A DNA stretch of 63,576 nt, taken from contig JAOXRU010000069.1 in assembly GCA_025800395.1 (NCBI GenBank), positions 1 through 63,576 of the forward strand, written 5' to 3'. Shown one piece after another: positions 45,186-53,387 of this stretch. Source of the DNA: Flavobacteriaceae bacterium. GTDB lineage: Bacteria; Bacteroidota; Bacteroidia; Flavobacteriales; Flavobacteriaceae. A program made the translations under genes and the position numbers. The notes under the pieces were generated by a model. It ran no database searches and was not told the origin of the DNA. It was given only the letters and a program-made list of their open reading frames with translations. The first letter of the stretch is position 1, and each line of letters begins with the position of its first letter.

Positions 45186-46460
45186 ATGAGTACTACCAAA
45201 ATATACCCGCTTTTTCTAAACCATCCAGAAGTGTGCACCGATACCAGAAAAATAAGCAAAGGATGCCTATTCTTTGCACTCAAAGGAGAACGGTTCAACG
45301 GCAACACTTTTGCCAAAGAAGCTTTATCTCTTGGCGCCGCATATGCCATCATAGACGAAGAAACATCCTATATAGACTACAGAACGATACTAGTGGACGA
45401 TGTGCTTACCAGCCTACAAACCTTAGCTACCTACCATCGCAATCAGTTTAAAATCCCAGTGATAGCCCTCACAGGAAGCAATGGCAAAACCACCACCAAA
45501 GAACTGATCCATAGCGTACTCCAAAAAAAATACAACACCCTAGCTACTATTGGCAATTACAACAACCATATAGGCGTACCCCTTAGCCTACTCCGTATCA
45601 CCAAAGAAACAGAAATAGCAGTCATCGAAATGGGCGCAAATCATTTGGGTGAAATTGCCCTATTGAGCAAAATTGCCAATCCAACGCATGGCTATATCAC
45701 CAATTTTGGCAAAGCCCATTTGGAAGGCTTTGGAAGCGAAGAAGGCATAGTAAAGGGCAAAAGCGAACTATACAATTACCTTAAAAGCACCAATCGTTTC
45801 ATTTTTTACAATGCAGATGACCGCAAGCAAAAAGAAATCCTAAGCAATCACCCAAAAAAGAAAGGTTTTGGGCAGAAGCAAGCCGATGTAATAATAAAGC
45901 TCCTTAGAGCAGATCCCATGGCACAGCTTCAATTCCAACAATACACCATATACTCCAAACTCATCGGTACTTACAATTTTACCAATATAGCCGCAGCCAT
46001 ACTTATCGGAAGCCACTTCGAAGTACCAGGACACCAAATCAAAAAAGCAATAGACGCCTATACCCCCAAAAACAATCGATCGCAAATCATCAAAAAGAAA
46101 GGCATGCAAATCATATTAGACGCATATAATGCCAATCCAAGTAGTATGCAAGCCGCCATCGAAAACTTCAACCAGATGTTGTTGGGAAACAAAATACTCA
46201 TTCTAGGAGACATGTTTGAACTAGGTGCAGATGCAGAAAAAGAACACCAGTTTATAGCCGAATTGGCAACTTCTTTTGATTTTAAACAAGTTTTTTTGGT
46301 AGGAGCACACTTTGCCAACACCAAAACCGAAAATGCCCATATTTGTGCCGATTTTGAAAGCCTAAAAAAAGAAATAGCTAGCGCTAATTTCAGAAAAGCA
46401 AACATACTTATTAAAGGGTCTAGAGGAATGGCATTGGAGCGTATTTTAGATTTTATATAA
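45186..46460 (+). CDS. murF: UDP-N-acetylmuramoyl-tripeptide--D-alanyl-D-alanine ligase
   Basis: This 424-residue Mur ligase adds D-Ala-D-Ala to UDP-MurNAc-tripeptide, the last cytoplasmic step of the peptidoglycan precursor. The N-terminal substrate domain has TDTRKISKGCLFFALKGERF, and the ATP loop LTGSNGKTTTKEL is at 96-108. VIEMGANHLGEI, the ITNFGKAHLEGFGS nucleotide motif, and C-terminal LDAYNANPSSMQAA and ILGDMFELG follow. The link of murF to gldJ is conserved in flavobacteria. The terminator between them implies separate transcripts. Confidence 0.96.
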   Translation: MSTTKIYPLFLNHPEVCTDTRKISKGCLFFALKGERFNGNTFAKEALSLGAAYAIIDEETSYIDYRTILVDDVLTSLQTLATYHRNQFKIPVIALTGSNGKTTTKELIHSVLQKKYNTLATIGNYNNHIGVPLSLLRITKETEIAVIEMGANHLGEIALLSKIANPTHGYITNFGKAHLEGFGSEEGIVKGKSELYNYLKSTNRFIFYNADDRKQKEILSNHPKKKGFGQKQADVIIKLLRADPMAQLQFQQYTIYSKLIGTYNFTNIAAAILIGSHFEVPGHQIKKAIDAYTPKNNRSQIIKKKGMQIILDAYNANPSSMQAAIENFNQMLLGNKILILGDMFELGADAEKEHQFIAELATSFDFKQVFLVGAHFANTKTENAHICADFESLKKEIASANFRKANILIKGSRGMALERILDFI

Positions 46461-46554
46461 GGCTATGTCCGCCTTAAATCCCTAAAACCATATTGTACAG
46501 AAAGGTAAATTCCTCTTGAATTAGAGACAATCGGATTGTAGCCCCATGTTTATT

Positions 46555-46778
46555 CTCCAAAAAAACACCTTCAAGCTGCGCTGGATTACAGATCCAGAAC
46601 AAACCCACTACTGCAAATAGTAAATGCCTCGCTAGCACCAGCTGCATTTTTTATTTCCAAAAACTCCTTCAAGCTGTGCTGGATTAAAGATCCAGAATAA
46701 ACCCACTACTGCAAATAGTAAATGCTTGGCTAGCGCCAGCTGCATTTTTTATTTCCAAAAACTCCTTCAAGCTGTGCT
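46555..46778. repeat. 98-bp tandem repeat, two full copies and a partial third
   Basis: Copies at 46568-46665 and 46666-46763 are 92 of 98 identical. A third begins at 46764 and breaks off after 15 bases. Degraded similarity extends a few bases left of copy 1. Each unit has a hairpin CTGGAT-(5 nt)-ATCCAG. The unit then ends with AAATGC...GCATTT followed by TTTATTT, which on the plus strand looks like an intrinsic terminator. In copy 2 an inner stem TGGC-TAGC-GCCA strengthens it. The unit could be a duplicated small RNA gene with its own terminator, or a REP-like element. Neither is proven. Confidence 0.85.
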
Positions 46779-46804
46779 TGGGAGTTTTTGGAAATAAAAA
46801 ATGC
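46742..46804. repeat. 24-bp perfect inverted repeat closing the tandem array
   Basis: The arms 46742-46765 and 46781-46804 are exact reverse complements. They surround a 15-nt centre that itself contains CAAG-CTGTG-CTTG. The left arm is the junction sequence between repeat units, and the right arm is an inverted copy of it, replacing what would have been the rest of the third unit. Confidence 0.9.
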
Positions 46805-46825
46805 GCACTTCCCAGTGCGCATTTT
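46798..46825 (-). terminator. Terminator after the distal tRNA-Val
   Basis: A perfect 12-bp stem AAAATGCGCACT / AGTGCGCATTTT with a 4-nt loop lies 10 bp past the tRNA 3' end. U-rich sequence follows on the minus strand. It would also work on the plus strand for murF. Confidence 0.85.
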
Positions 46826-46835
46826 CTGCTTGATG

Positions 46836-46910
46836 TGGGCCCTGCTGGATTCGAACCAGCGACCCCCTGCTTGTAAGGCAGGTGCTCTGAACCAACTGAG
46901 CTAAGAGCCC
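46836..46910 (-). tRNA. tRNA-Val (anticodon UAC), distal copy
   Basis: This 75-nt cloverleaf has acceptor GGGCTCT pairing with AGGGCCC (one G-U), a D-arm with TTAGCTCAGTTGGTTCAGAGC, and anticodon stem CCTGC/GCAGG with loop CTTACAA (anticodon TAC, valine). The T-arm is GCTGG-TTCGAAT-CCAGC and the discriminator is A. CCA is not encoded. It is almost identical to the second copy 83 bp upstream. Confidence 0.97.
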
Positions 46911-46961
46911 CATTTTTTTTTTTACAACTTTAAGCAAATCACAAAATGAATATATTCATTT

Positions 46962-46992
46962 AAAAAGGTCATTCCGAAAGAATGACCTTTTT
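46962..46992 (-). terminator. Hairpin between the two tRNA-Val genes
   Basis: A perfect 13-bp stem AAAAAGGTCATTC / GAATGACCTTTTT with loop CGAAA begins 2 nt after the proximal tRNA. It acts as terminator or processing end. An 18-bp palindrome (AAATGAATA / TATTCATTT) follows at about 46944-46961. Confidence 0.8.
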
Positions 46993-46993
46993 G

Positions 46994-47068
46994 TGGGCCC
47001 TACTGGATTCGAACCAGTGACCCCCTGCTTGTAAGGCAGGTGCTCTGAACCAGCTGAGCTAAGAGCCC
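46994..47068 (-). tRNA. tRNA-Val (anticodon UAC), proximal copy
   Basis: This is a 75-nt tRNA with the same acceptor and anticodon arms as the distal copy (loop CTTACAA, anticodon TAC). It differs mainly in the T-stem (ACTGG/CCAGT instead of GCTGG/CCAGC) and the D-loop. CCA is not encoded. A full consensus promoter precedes it. Confidence 0.97.
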
Positions 47069-47099
47069 GATTTGCGCCGCTTTATCAACGTTGCGGGTG

Positions 47100-47129
47100 C
47101 AAATATAGAACACTTTTTGGTACCTCCAA
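47100..47129 (-). promoter_or_regulatory. Promoter of the tRNA-Val genes
   Basis: On the minus strand TTG (47129-47127), 19 nt, then TATATTTG (47107-47100) is a perfect Bacteroidota promoter, 31 nt before the tRNA 5' end. Confidence 0.75.
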
Positions 47130-47147
47130 AGAAAAGTTTAAAAAAAA

Positions 47148-48350
47148 TCAAAGGATTTCTGCAACCACAAAAGTGCTTCCTCCGATATAAATACAGTCCT
47201 CTTCGTTTGCCGCTTCTCTAGCCGCCTGATAAGCATCAGCAACTGAAGCAAATACCCGACCCTCCAATCCAAATTCGAGCGCCTGAGCTTGTAATTCCCT
47301 CGCATCCATAGCGCGAAAAATACTTGGCGCACAAAAATAATATACGGCCTCCTTGGGCAACAATGCCAATATAGGGCTTAACCTTTTCTCTTTTACCACA
47401 CCAAATACCAAATGTAAGTTTTCCTTTTCTACTTTTTCCAATTGCTGCATCACCACAGACAATCCCTCCGCATTATGAGCCGTATCACAAATTGTTTTTG
47501 GCGCTATTGACAACCTCTGCCATCTCCCCTGCAAACCAGTATTGGCTACCACACTACCCAGCCCTTGCTTCAAAGCCTCCTCACCGATTTCAAATCGTTT
47601 TAAAGCTCGCAACGTAGCCACTACACCAGCAATATTTCTACGCTGATAATCACCCAACAAATCTGTTTTATAGTCTACTTCAGTTGCAAATATCAAATTG
47701 GCATTTTTCTCCTTGGCAACGGATTGGAAAATATCTGCCACCGCTTCCTGATATTCACTTACCACCACAGCTACCCCATCCTTTATAATTCCAGCCTTCT
47801 CCATTGCGATTTCTGCTAAAGTATCCCCTAGCATATCCTGATGATCGAGACCAATATTGGTAATCAGACATACTTCTGGAGAAAGCACATTAGTAGAATC
47901 CAATCGACCACCCAATCCCACTTCTACCACTGCGATATCCACTTCTTGCGCTGCAAAATACCAAAACGCCATACCAACGGTCATTTCAAAAAAAGACGGC
48001 TTGGCATCTTCAAAATAAGCGCTATGCCGAGCTACAAACTGCACCACTTCCTCTTCACCTATACAGCTGCCATTTACGCGAATTCGCTCTCTAAAATCTT
48101 TTAAATGCGGTGAGGTGTACAAACCTACCTTATACCCTGCTTCCTGCAAAACCGAAGCCAACATATGACTGCTAGATCCTTTTCCATTGGTTCCGGCTAC
48201 ATGAATACACGACCATTGTTCTTCTGGGTTTCCTAGCTCTAACAACAATTTTCGTACACCTGTCAATTTCGCCTTCATAGCCGCTCCTCCTATTTTCTGA
48301 TAGGTTGGCAATTGCCCATATAACCATGTAATGGTTTCTTGATAATTCAT
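47148..48350 (-). CDS. folC: Folylpolyglutamate / dihydrofolate synthase
   Basis: This 400-residue Mur-ligase-related enzyme adds glutamate to folates and, in bifunctional forms, makes dihydrofolate. It has the P-loop VAGTNGKGSSSHML at 51-64, YTSPHLKDFRERI, VEVGLGGRLDSTNVL, TNIGLDHQDMLG and DTAHNAEGL. The order is typical for FolC. It is alone on the minus strand, following the exbB-exbD-tonB operon and its terminator. The upstream gap carries a GC-rich repeat-like block. Confidence 0.95.
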   Translation of the reverse strand: MNYQETITWLYGQLPTYQKIGGAAMKAKLTGVRKLLLELGNPEEQWSCIHVAGTNGKGSSSHMLASVLQEAGYKVGLYTSPHLKDFRERIRVNGSCIGEEEVVQFVARHSAYFEDAKPSFFEMTVGMAFWYFAAQEVDIAVVEVGLGGRLDSTNVLSPEVCLITNIGLDHQDMLGDTLAEIAMEKAGIIKDGVAVVVSEYQEAVADIFQSVAKEKNANLIFATEVDYKTDLLGDYQRRNIAGVVATLRALKRFEIGEEALKQGLGSVVANTGLQGRWQRLSIAPKTICDTAHNAEGLSVVMQQLEKVEKENLHLVFGVVKEKRLSPILALLPKEAVYYFCAPSIFRAMDARELQAQALEFGLEGRVFASVADAYQAAREAANEEDCIYIGGSTFVVAEIL

Positions 48351-48405
48351 GATTCAAAAAAAGTAAAAATCCAACAATCTATCCATCTTTTATGTATTTC
48401 TTTTA

Positions 48406-48510
48406 GGGGGCTACCAAGCGCTCTGGCGCATGGTCGGGCTTTCGCTAGTCGCTTCTACCTCCGCTAAAGCTTCGGCAGAGAGCTCCAACATGCCGCTCTA
48501 TCCCTAGCCC
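48406..48510. repeat. GC-rich intergenic block, possible dispersed repeat
   Basis: A 105-bp stretch of roughly 60% GC sits in otherwise AT-rich DNA and is non-coding. The central GGTCGGGCTTTCGCTAGTCG and the GGGGGCTACC start resemble, from memory, an intergenic repeat common in Bacteroidota genomes. No second clear copy exists in this window, so the call rests on composition and recollection. Confidence 0.4.
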
Positions 48511-48545
48511 AAAGACATAATTACCTCTACATAGCCTCAACAAAA

Positions 48546-48579
48546 GAAAAAATGCCAAACCCAACAAAGGATTTAGCAT
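48546..48579 (-). terminator. Terminator of exbB-exbD-tonB
   Basis: An 11-bp stem (ATGCTAAATCC with GGGTTTGGCAT, two G-U pairs, 6-nt loop) is followed on the minus strand by six U, 25 bp past the tonB stop. Confidence 0.75.
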
Positions 48580-48604
48580 AAACATCTATCGTTTTATGAT
48601 TCTT

Positions 48605-49516
48605 TTATTCGCCCAATTTAAAGTTCACCACCACAAATCCAATTTGACGAGATGGCGCCTTGTTATCTGCATTCCATCGATGGCGCATGGCAGTCTCTTT
48701 TGCTGGCTTCATCAAACAAGGATGGCTATTGGTGGTTCCACGAACACCAGGGGTTGCCCGCACGACTTTCCCGCTGCGGTCTACTTCAATTTTTACAACC
48801 ACCCGACCTTCTTCATTACAGTCTTGCTTGATACCTGCACTACTTTTTAAACTGCGTCCATTGAGACCATATCCTTTTCCACCACTTCCACTACCCGGAC
48901 TCCCAAAATAAGAAGTTGCATAAGGATTTCCTCTAGGATCTCCTTTATCTCCTGCTTTATTATCGTTCCCTTCTCCTCCAGTAGTCTTCCCATCGGATTT
49001 ACCGATACCACCTATAAGATTATCCAAGGATTTCTTTTTGGCGTCTTGCTCGCGTTTCTTTTTTTCCGCTGCTTCTTTTCTCGCTTTTTCCTTTCTAGCT
49101 TCCTCCGCCTTCTTTTGTCTTTCTGCTTCGGCTGCTTTTCGTTTGGCTTCCGCTTCTGCCTTTCGTTTTGCTTCTTTCGCTTTATTGATCCGGATCGTTT
49201 CTTCTGCCTTGGAAGTAGCTACATCCTCAGCAGCAGATTCTGGTTCTGAACTCGTTTCCGGTTCCGATTCTGGCTCGGACTCTTGTGGTGGTGGTGTCGG
49301 CTTTGGCTGCTCTTGTGGAGTAGACTGTATTGGCTGTTTGGGTTGTACTTTTCCAGAACCATATGCTGTTGTACCAAAATTTACAGAAATACCGCTTTCT
49401 GGAGGCGGATCTAAATATCCCAATCCTACAAAAAACAACAAAAGCAACAACATGCTGAGCAGCAATGTTGTTAATGTAAAAGATTTTCGCTTATGTTTCG
49501 TGTCTAATAGCCCCAC
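48605..49516 (-). CDS. tonB: TonB-type energy transducer
   Basis: This 303-residue protein has an N-terminal membrane anchor at about 15-35 (TTLLLSMLLLLLFFVGLGYL). A long Pro/Gln/Glu linker follows (about 55-100), then a charged helical Lys/Ala/Glu stretch (105-165). A Gly-rich segment leads into the C-terminal domain, with EGRVVVKIEVDRSGKVVRAT and ending VVVNFKLGE. It couples the proton gradient from ExbB-ExbD to outer-membrane receptors such as SusC. It is the last of a three-gene operon (0-bp gap to exbD). Confidence 0.9.
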   Translation of the reverse strand: MGLLDTKHKRKSFTLTTLLLSMLLLLLFFVGLGYLDPPPESGISVNFGTTAYGSGKVQPKQPIQSTPQEQPKPTPPPQESEPESEPETSSEPESAAEDVATSKAEETIRINKAKEAKRKAEAEAKRKAAEAERQKKAEEARKEKARKEAAEKKKREQDAKKKSLDNLIGGIGKSDGKTTGGEGNDNKAGDKGDPRGNPYATSYFGSPGSGSGGKGYGLNGRSLKSSAGIKQDCNEEGRVVVKIEVDRSGKVVRATPGVRGTTNSHPCLMKPAKETAMRHRWNADNKAPSRQIGFVVVNFKLGE

Positions 49517-49903
49517 TTATTTTGGTCTTACAGCTAAAATAACTTTATAATTATTTTTATTGGAAATATCCATTACCCGCACTGCCTTCTCGATAGGAAC
49601 TCCTTCTTCTGCTCTCAAGATAACCGTTGGTTTTTCCTGTCCTTTGAGTACTTTTTGTAATTCTATTTCCAAATACTTTTCACTTATTCTCGTATTATTT
49701 ACAAAATATTGCATGTTTTTGTTGATGCTAACAGCAACATTTTGGGTATTGGTCGATTTTCCTTTGGCCTTAGGCAATAATAGATCTAGTGCATTCGGCG
49801 CATTGGAAGTCAGCATAAAAAACACCAACAACAAAAACACGATATCTGTCATGGAAGACATACTAAATTCTGGACTTACCTTATTTCTACCTCTTAACTT
49901 CAT
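49517..49903 (-). CDS. exbD: ExbD/TolR family biopolymer transporter
   Basis: This 128-residue protein has a short cytoplasmic N-terminus (RGRNKVSPEFSM) and a single membrane helix containing the essential aspartate (SMTDIVFLLLVFFMLTSNAP). A periplasmic domain follows (VSINKNMQYFVNNTRI; PTVILRAEEGVPIEKAVRVM). With ExbB it forms the proton-driven motor that powers TonB. It lies between exbB (9 bp) and tonB. Confidence 0.94.
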   Translation of the reverse strand: MKLRGRNKVSPEFSMSSMTDIVFLLLVFFMLTSNAPNALDLLLPKAKGKSTNTQNVAVSINKNMQYFVNNTRISEKYLEIELQKVLKGQEKPTVILRAEEGVPIEKAVRVMDISNKNNYKVILAVRPK

Positions 49904-49912
49904 CGTAGAGAA

Positions 49913-50602
49913 TTATATAGGTTCGTTCAACAAATCCAAGAAATCTACTGCATTGGCTTCCATTTGGTGCACTACCTTATCGGTTCTCACTACCAAATGA
50001 TTATAGCCAATATAAGCAATAATCCCCACTACCAATCCGGCAACTGTTGTAGTCATTGCTGTGTAAATACCCGAAGCCAGAGAACCCATTTCGGCTTGCC
50101 CACCACTACTGGCCATTTCGTGAAATGCCAAAATCATACCAATCACGGTTCCAAGGAAACCAATCATCGGTGCAGATCCAGCCACAGTTGCTAAAATACT
50201 CACGTTCTTTTCCAATTTGTAGACCTCCAAGGTTCCAGCGTTTTCAATTGCTTTATTGATATCTTCCAAAGGTTTTCCTATACGAGAAACCCCTTTTTCG
50301 GTCAATCTCGCTACCGGTGAGTCGGTTTGACTACACAATACCTTGGCAGCATCCAGCTTACCATCCGAAACATAATCTCGGATTTGATTCATAAAATTTT
50401 TATCAATTTTCGATGCCGACTTTATCGCAAACAAACGTTCAAAATAAATATACATAGCAACAAACAACAGCACAAAAAGAATGGCTATAATCACCATACT
50501 TCCCACACCTCCATTTACTATCAAATCGACAACGGATAGGGTTTTCTCTTCCACAACAGCCTCTTCTAAAGCTTCTTGTGCGCCTTCTTGAAATAAAAAC
50601 AT
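49913..50602 (-). CDS. exbB: ExbB/TolQ/MotA family proton channel protein
   Basis: This 229-residue membrane protein has three hydrophobic segments (VIIAILFVLLFVAMYIYF; ATVAGSAPMIGFLGTVIGMI; TTTVAGLVVGIIAYIGYNHL). The family motif is APMIGFLGTVIGMILAF. It forms the stator pentamer around ExbD. It is first in the operon, with a 16-bp perfect palindrome 31 bp upstream of its start, a candidate operator. Confidence 0.94.
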   Translation of the reverse strand: MFLFQEGAQEALEEAVVEEKTLSVVDLIVNGGVGSMVIIAILFVLLFVAMYIYFERLFAIKSASKIDKNFMNQIRDYVSDGKLDAAKVLCSQTDSPVARLTEKGVSRIGKPLEDINKAIENAGTLEVYKLEKNVSILATVAGSAPMIGFLGTVIGMILAFHEMASSGGQAEMGSLASGIYTAMTTTVAGLVVGIIAYIGYNHLVVRTDKVVHQMEANAVDFLDLLNEPI

Positions 50603-50632
50603 AAAGATAAAAAGGTTTTGTTTAGTTTATTA

Positions 50633-50648
50633 ACGTAATTAATTACGT
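50633..50648. promoter_or_regulatory. 16-bp perfect palindrome upstream of exbB
   Basis: ACGTAATTAATTACGT reads the same on both strands. It is centred 38 bp before the exbB ATG and next to a -7-like TACTTTTA on the minus strand, a position suited to a repressor. The binding protein is unknown. Confidence 0.5.
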
Positions 50649-50683
50649 AAAAGTATAGTATTCTGGATTTTTTGTTTTGATCT

Positions 50684-50719
50684 AAAAAAAAACCCGAAAA
50701 CAGCAACTATTTCGGGTTT
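50684..50719 (-). terminator. Terminator of gdh-nhaD
   Basis: A perfect 10-bp stem AAACCCGAAA / TTTCGGGTTT with a 10-nt loop is followed by a U run on the minus strand, 26 bp past the nhaD stop. Confidence 0.85.
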
Positions 50720-50744
50720 AGTAAAAAAAATATTCAGTAATTTT

Positions 50745-52154
50745 TTATAGAATACCTCTCATCAATATAAACGCTATGGCTCCGGCAAGGAATCCGATTA
50801 ATGCCAACCAAGAGATTTTTTTGAAATACCAGAAAAAATCAATTTTCTCCATACCCATAGCTACCACACCAGCCGCGGAGCCTATAATAAGCATACTTCC
50901 ACCTGTACCAGCAGAATAGGCTATAAAATGCCACAATGGATTATCTGTTGGCTCACTAAACATTCCTAAACTTGCCGCTACCAAAGGTACATTATCGATT
51001 ACAGCCGAACCAATACCAAGTAGCACCACCACGATATCCGAAACCACAGTACCCTGCAACTCGGTGCCGAGCATAGGCATGCTTGATTTTAGTGTATCGG
51101 CAAAACCAAACAAAAGCCCCAATGATTCTAGTGCTGCTACAGCCATTAAAATCCCTAAAAAGAACAAAATACTAGGCATCTCAATTTTAGATAAGGATGC
51201 ATGTACTGGGCTATGATGTGCATGGGCATCGTGTTCCGCATCTCCTTGACTCCCTTCGATACTGGAAAGTGAAAATTTGCTACTACTGTAAATTTCCGCA
51301 AAAGTTGCAACTACAGCCAAAGAGAGCATCATACCCACATATGGCGGCAAATGCGTAACCGTTTTAAAAATTGGCACGAAAATGATAGCCCCTAATCCCA
51401 AATACAGCATCGTGGCTCCAAACTTAGATTTTGGCGCATCATCCTCTTCATCTCCTTCCAATTCTCCTTGGAAAGCAGGCATATATTGTGCAATAAATAC
51501 AGGTACCAACATACATATTAAAGACGGCAACAAAAGATACTTTATCAGGTTTACTGTAGTTACTTTATCTCCTATCCAAAGCATGGTAGTAGTAACATCT
51601 CCAATAGGTGACCAAGCCCCACCAGCGTTCGCAGCTATGATGATCAAACCTGCAAACCACAGACGGGAATTGCGCTCATGTACAATTTTTTGTAAAATTG
51701 AAATCAATACAATTGTAGCAGTCAAGTTATCTATAATTGCAGAAAGTATAAAAGCTAAAAAGGCAAATATCCACAAGATTTTCTTTTTACTTCTTGTTCT
51801 TACATACCCCTTTATGGTAGCAAAACCATTGAAATAATCAATTATTTCTACTATGGTCATGGCCCCAAGCAAGAAGACTAATATTTCCGATGTTTTTCCT
51901 AAATGGTGTAAGAGGGTTTCTTCTAACAAGTGCATTTTGTCCTCATGCCCCAATGCACCAAAATTTTCCATCAAACTGTGTTTTCCAGAATCAAACCAGC
52001 TCGTAAAATCGTCTAAACCAAACACCATCATCGCCCACATGATAGCCATCATAGCCAGGGCTGGAATAAGTTTGTCAATTTTCAAATTATGTTCTAGGGT
52101 AATGGCTAAATACCCCAAAACAAATACAATAATTAATATAGTCTCCATACTCAA
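50745..52154 (-). CDS. nhaD: Na+/H+ antiporter NhaD
   Basis: This 469-residue protein has about 11-13 hydrophobic segments of the ion-transporter superfamily. It contains IIIAANAGGAWSPIGDVTTT and FLLGAMTIVEIIDYFNGFAT, and paired repeats with SAIIDNLTATIVLIS and SAVIDNVPLVAASLG that carry the conserved Asp-Asn. NhaD expels Na+ or Li+ in exchange for protons and is common in marine and haloalkaline bacteria. A His-rich cytoplasmic loop (EHDAHAHHSPVHA) lies near 305-317. It is co-transcribed with the upstream dehydrogenase gene (6-bp gap), with a terminator after. Confidence 0.94.
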   Translation of the reverse strand: MSMETILIIVFVLGYLAITLEHNLKIDKLIPALAMMAIMWAMMVFGLDDFTSWFDSGKHSLMENFGALGHEDKMHLLEETLLHHLGKTSEILVFLLGAMTIVEIIDYFNGFATIKGYVRTRSKKKILWIFAFLAFILSAIIDNLTATIVLISILQKIVHERNSRLWFAGLIIIAANAGGAWSPIGDVTTTMLWIGDKVTTVNLIKYLLLPSLICMLVPVFIAQYMPAFQGELEGDEEDDAPKSKFGATMLYLGLGAIIFVPIFKTVTHLPPYVGMMLSLAVVATFAEIYSSSKFSLSSIEGSQGDAEHDAHAHHSPVHASLSKIEMPSILFFLGILMAVAALESLGLLFGFADTLKSSMPMLGTELQGTVVSDIVVVLLGIGSAVIDNVPLVAASLGMFSEPTDNPLWHFIAYSAGTGGSMLIIGSAAGVVAMGMEKIDFFWYFKKISWLALIGFLAGAIAFILMRGIL

Positions 52155-52160
52155 GTTGTT

Positions 52161-53387
52161 TTATACAAGTTCCTTTAATGCAATCTCAAAAGCGGTTTTA
52201 CTAAAGTTCTCCCCCGCACTATTTAGGGCGCAAACTTGTTCAATTGCTTTGCGTATGGTGTTTGAAGTATCCTCAAAAATTGCTGCATCATCCATACTTA
52301 CCCTCCTTTCCATAAAATAAGCAAACACTCTAGCCATTCCACAGTTAGAAATGAAATCTGGTATCAAACTTACTAATTCATCCGTATATTCCATAATCGG
52401 ACCGAAGAAAATTTCTTTATCTGCAAAAGGAACATTAGCACCACACGAAATAACCTCTAGTCCATTTTCTATCATTTCGCTTATTTGTCCCTTGGTAATC
52501 AGGCGAGAAGCAGCACAAGGCGCAAAAATCTCGGTGGATAAACTCCAAATTCTTTCATTCATTTCTTCAAACGAGATTAAATGATCCGCACGCAGATTAT
52601 TTCCGTTTTTATGAAGAAACAAATTGGTCATCGCTTCCATACTGAATCCATCTTCCTTTATCAGTCCTCCAGTAATATCAATAATACCAACAACTTTGGC
52701 TCCCATTTGGGTTAAATAATAGGCAGCTGCAGACCCTACATTTCCAAATCCTTGCACAATAGCACGTTTTCCTACAACAGATTTCCCTGAAACATCATAA
52801 AAATGCTTTACGGCCTCTGCTACTCCAAAACCAGTAATCATATCGGCAACAGTGTATTTTCTAGATAGATCTGGGCTATATTTTGTATCCTCTAACACTT
52901 TAATCACTCCCATACGCAATTGCCCTATACGGTTAATTTTATCGGCTTCTGTAGGTTTAAAATGTCCATTAAAAACACCTTCTTGTGGATGCCATACGCC
53001 AACTTCTTCAGTAATAGGAATTACCTCGTGTATTTCATCTACATTCAGATCACCTCCAGTTCCGTAATAGTTTTTCAACAATGGAGACACCGCTCTGTAC
53101 CAACGTTTTAAGACTCCTTTTTTACGTGGATCTCTTGGATCAAAATTAATTCCGGATTTAGCACCACCAATTTCTGGTCCGGAAACCGTAAATTTCACCT
53201 CCATGGTTTTAGCCAATGATACCACCTCGTTCATATCCAATCCTTTTCGCATTCTAGTACCCCCTCCAGCTGCACCACCACGCAAAGAATTGATTACCGT
53301 CCACCCTTCTGCTTCTGTCTCTGGATCCTTCCAATGAAATACTATTTCTGGTTGCTTTTCTTCGTATTTTTTTAGTAAGTCTTTCAT
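52161..53387 (-). CDS. Glu/Leu/Phe/Val dehydrogenase family protein
   Basis: This is a 408-residue protein from the ATG at 53387 (MKDLLKKYEEKQPEIVFHWK). The frame extends to 53426 without conserved residues. It has GGAAGGGTRMRKGLD at the substrate site, GGAKSGINFDPRDPR, GTGGDLNVDEIHEV and a Rossmann motif VQGFGNVGSAAAYYL. The family deaminates amino acids with NAD(P). The WKDPETEAEGW opening suggests a leucine/amino-acid-dehydrogenase-like branch rather than classical glutamate dehydrogenase, but substrate is uncertain. It is the first gene of an operon with nhaD. Upstream DNA contains a perfect 10-bp inverted repeat. Confidence 0.88.
   Translation of the reverse strand: MKDLLKKYEEKQPEIVFHWKDPETEAEGWTVINSLRGGAAGGGTRMRKGLDMNEVVSLAKTMEVKFTVSGPEIGGAKSGINFDPRDPRKKGVLKRWYRAVSPLLKNYYGTGGDLNVDEIHEVIPITEEVGVWHPQEGVFNGHFKPTEADKINRIGQLRMGVIKVLEDTKYSPDLSRKYTVADMITGFGVAEAVKHFYDVSGKSVVGKRAIVQGFGNVGSAAAYYLTQMGAKVVGIIDITGGLIKEDGFSMEAMTNLFLHKNGNNLRADHLISFEEMNERIWSLSTEIFAPCAASRLITKGQISEMIENGLEVISCGANVPFADKEIFFGPIMEYTDELVSLIPDFISNCGMARVFAYFMERRVSMDDAAIFEDTSNTIRKAIEQVCALNSAGENFSKTAFEIALKELV

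Larger units (their letters stand above)
46461..46835. other. 375-bp intergenic region with a repeat array
   Basis: The first ~95 bp after murF show nothing notable. The rest is filled by the 98-bp tandem repeat, a 24-bp perfect inverted repeat and the tRNA terminator, described separately. No coding frame is supported. Confidence 0.7.

Noticed and set aside
46568-46763. Possible CRISPR array
   Set aside because: The units are contiguous 98-bp tandem copies with no unique spacers, and no cas genes are present.
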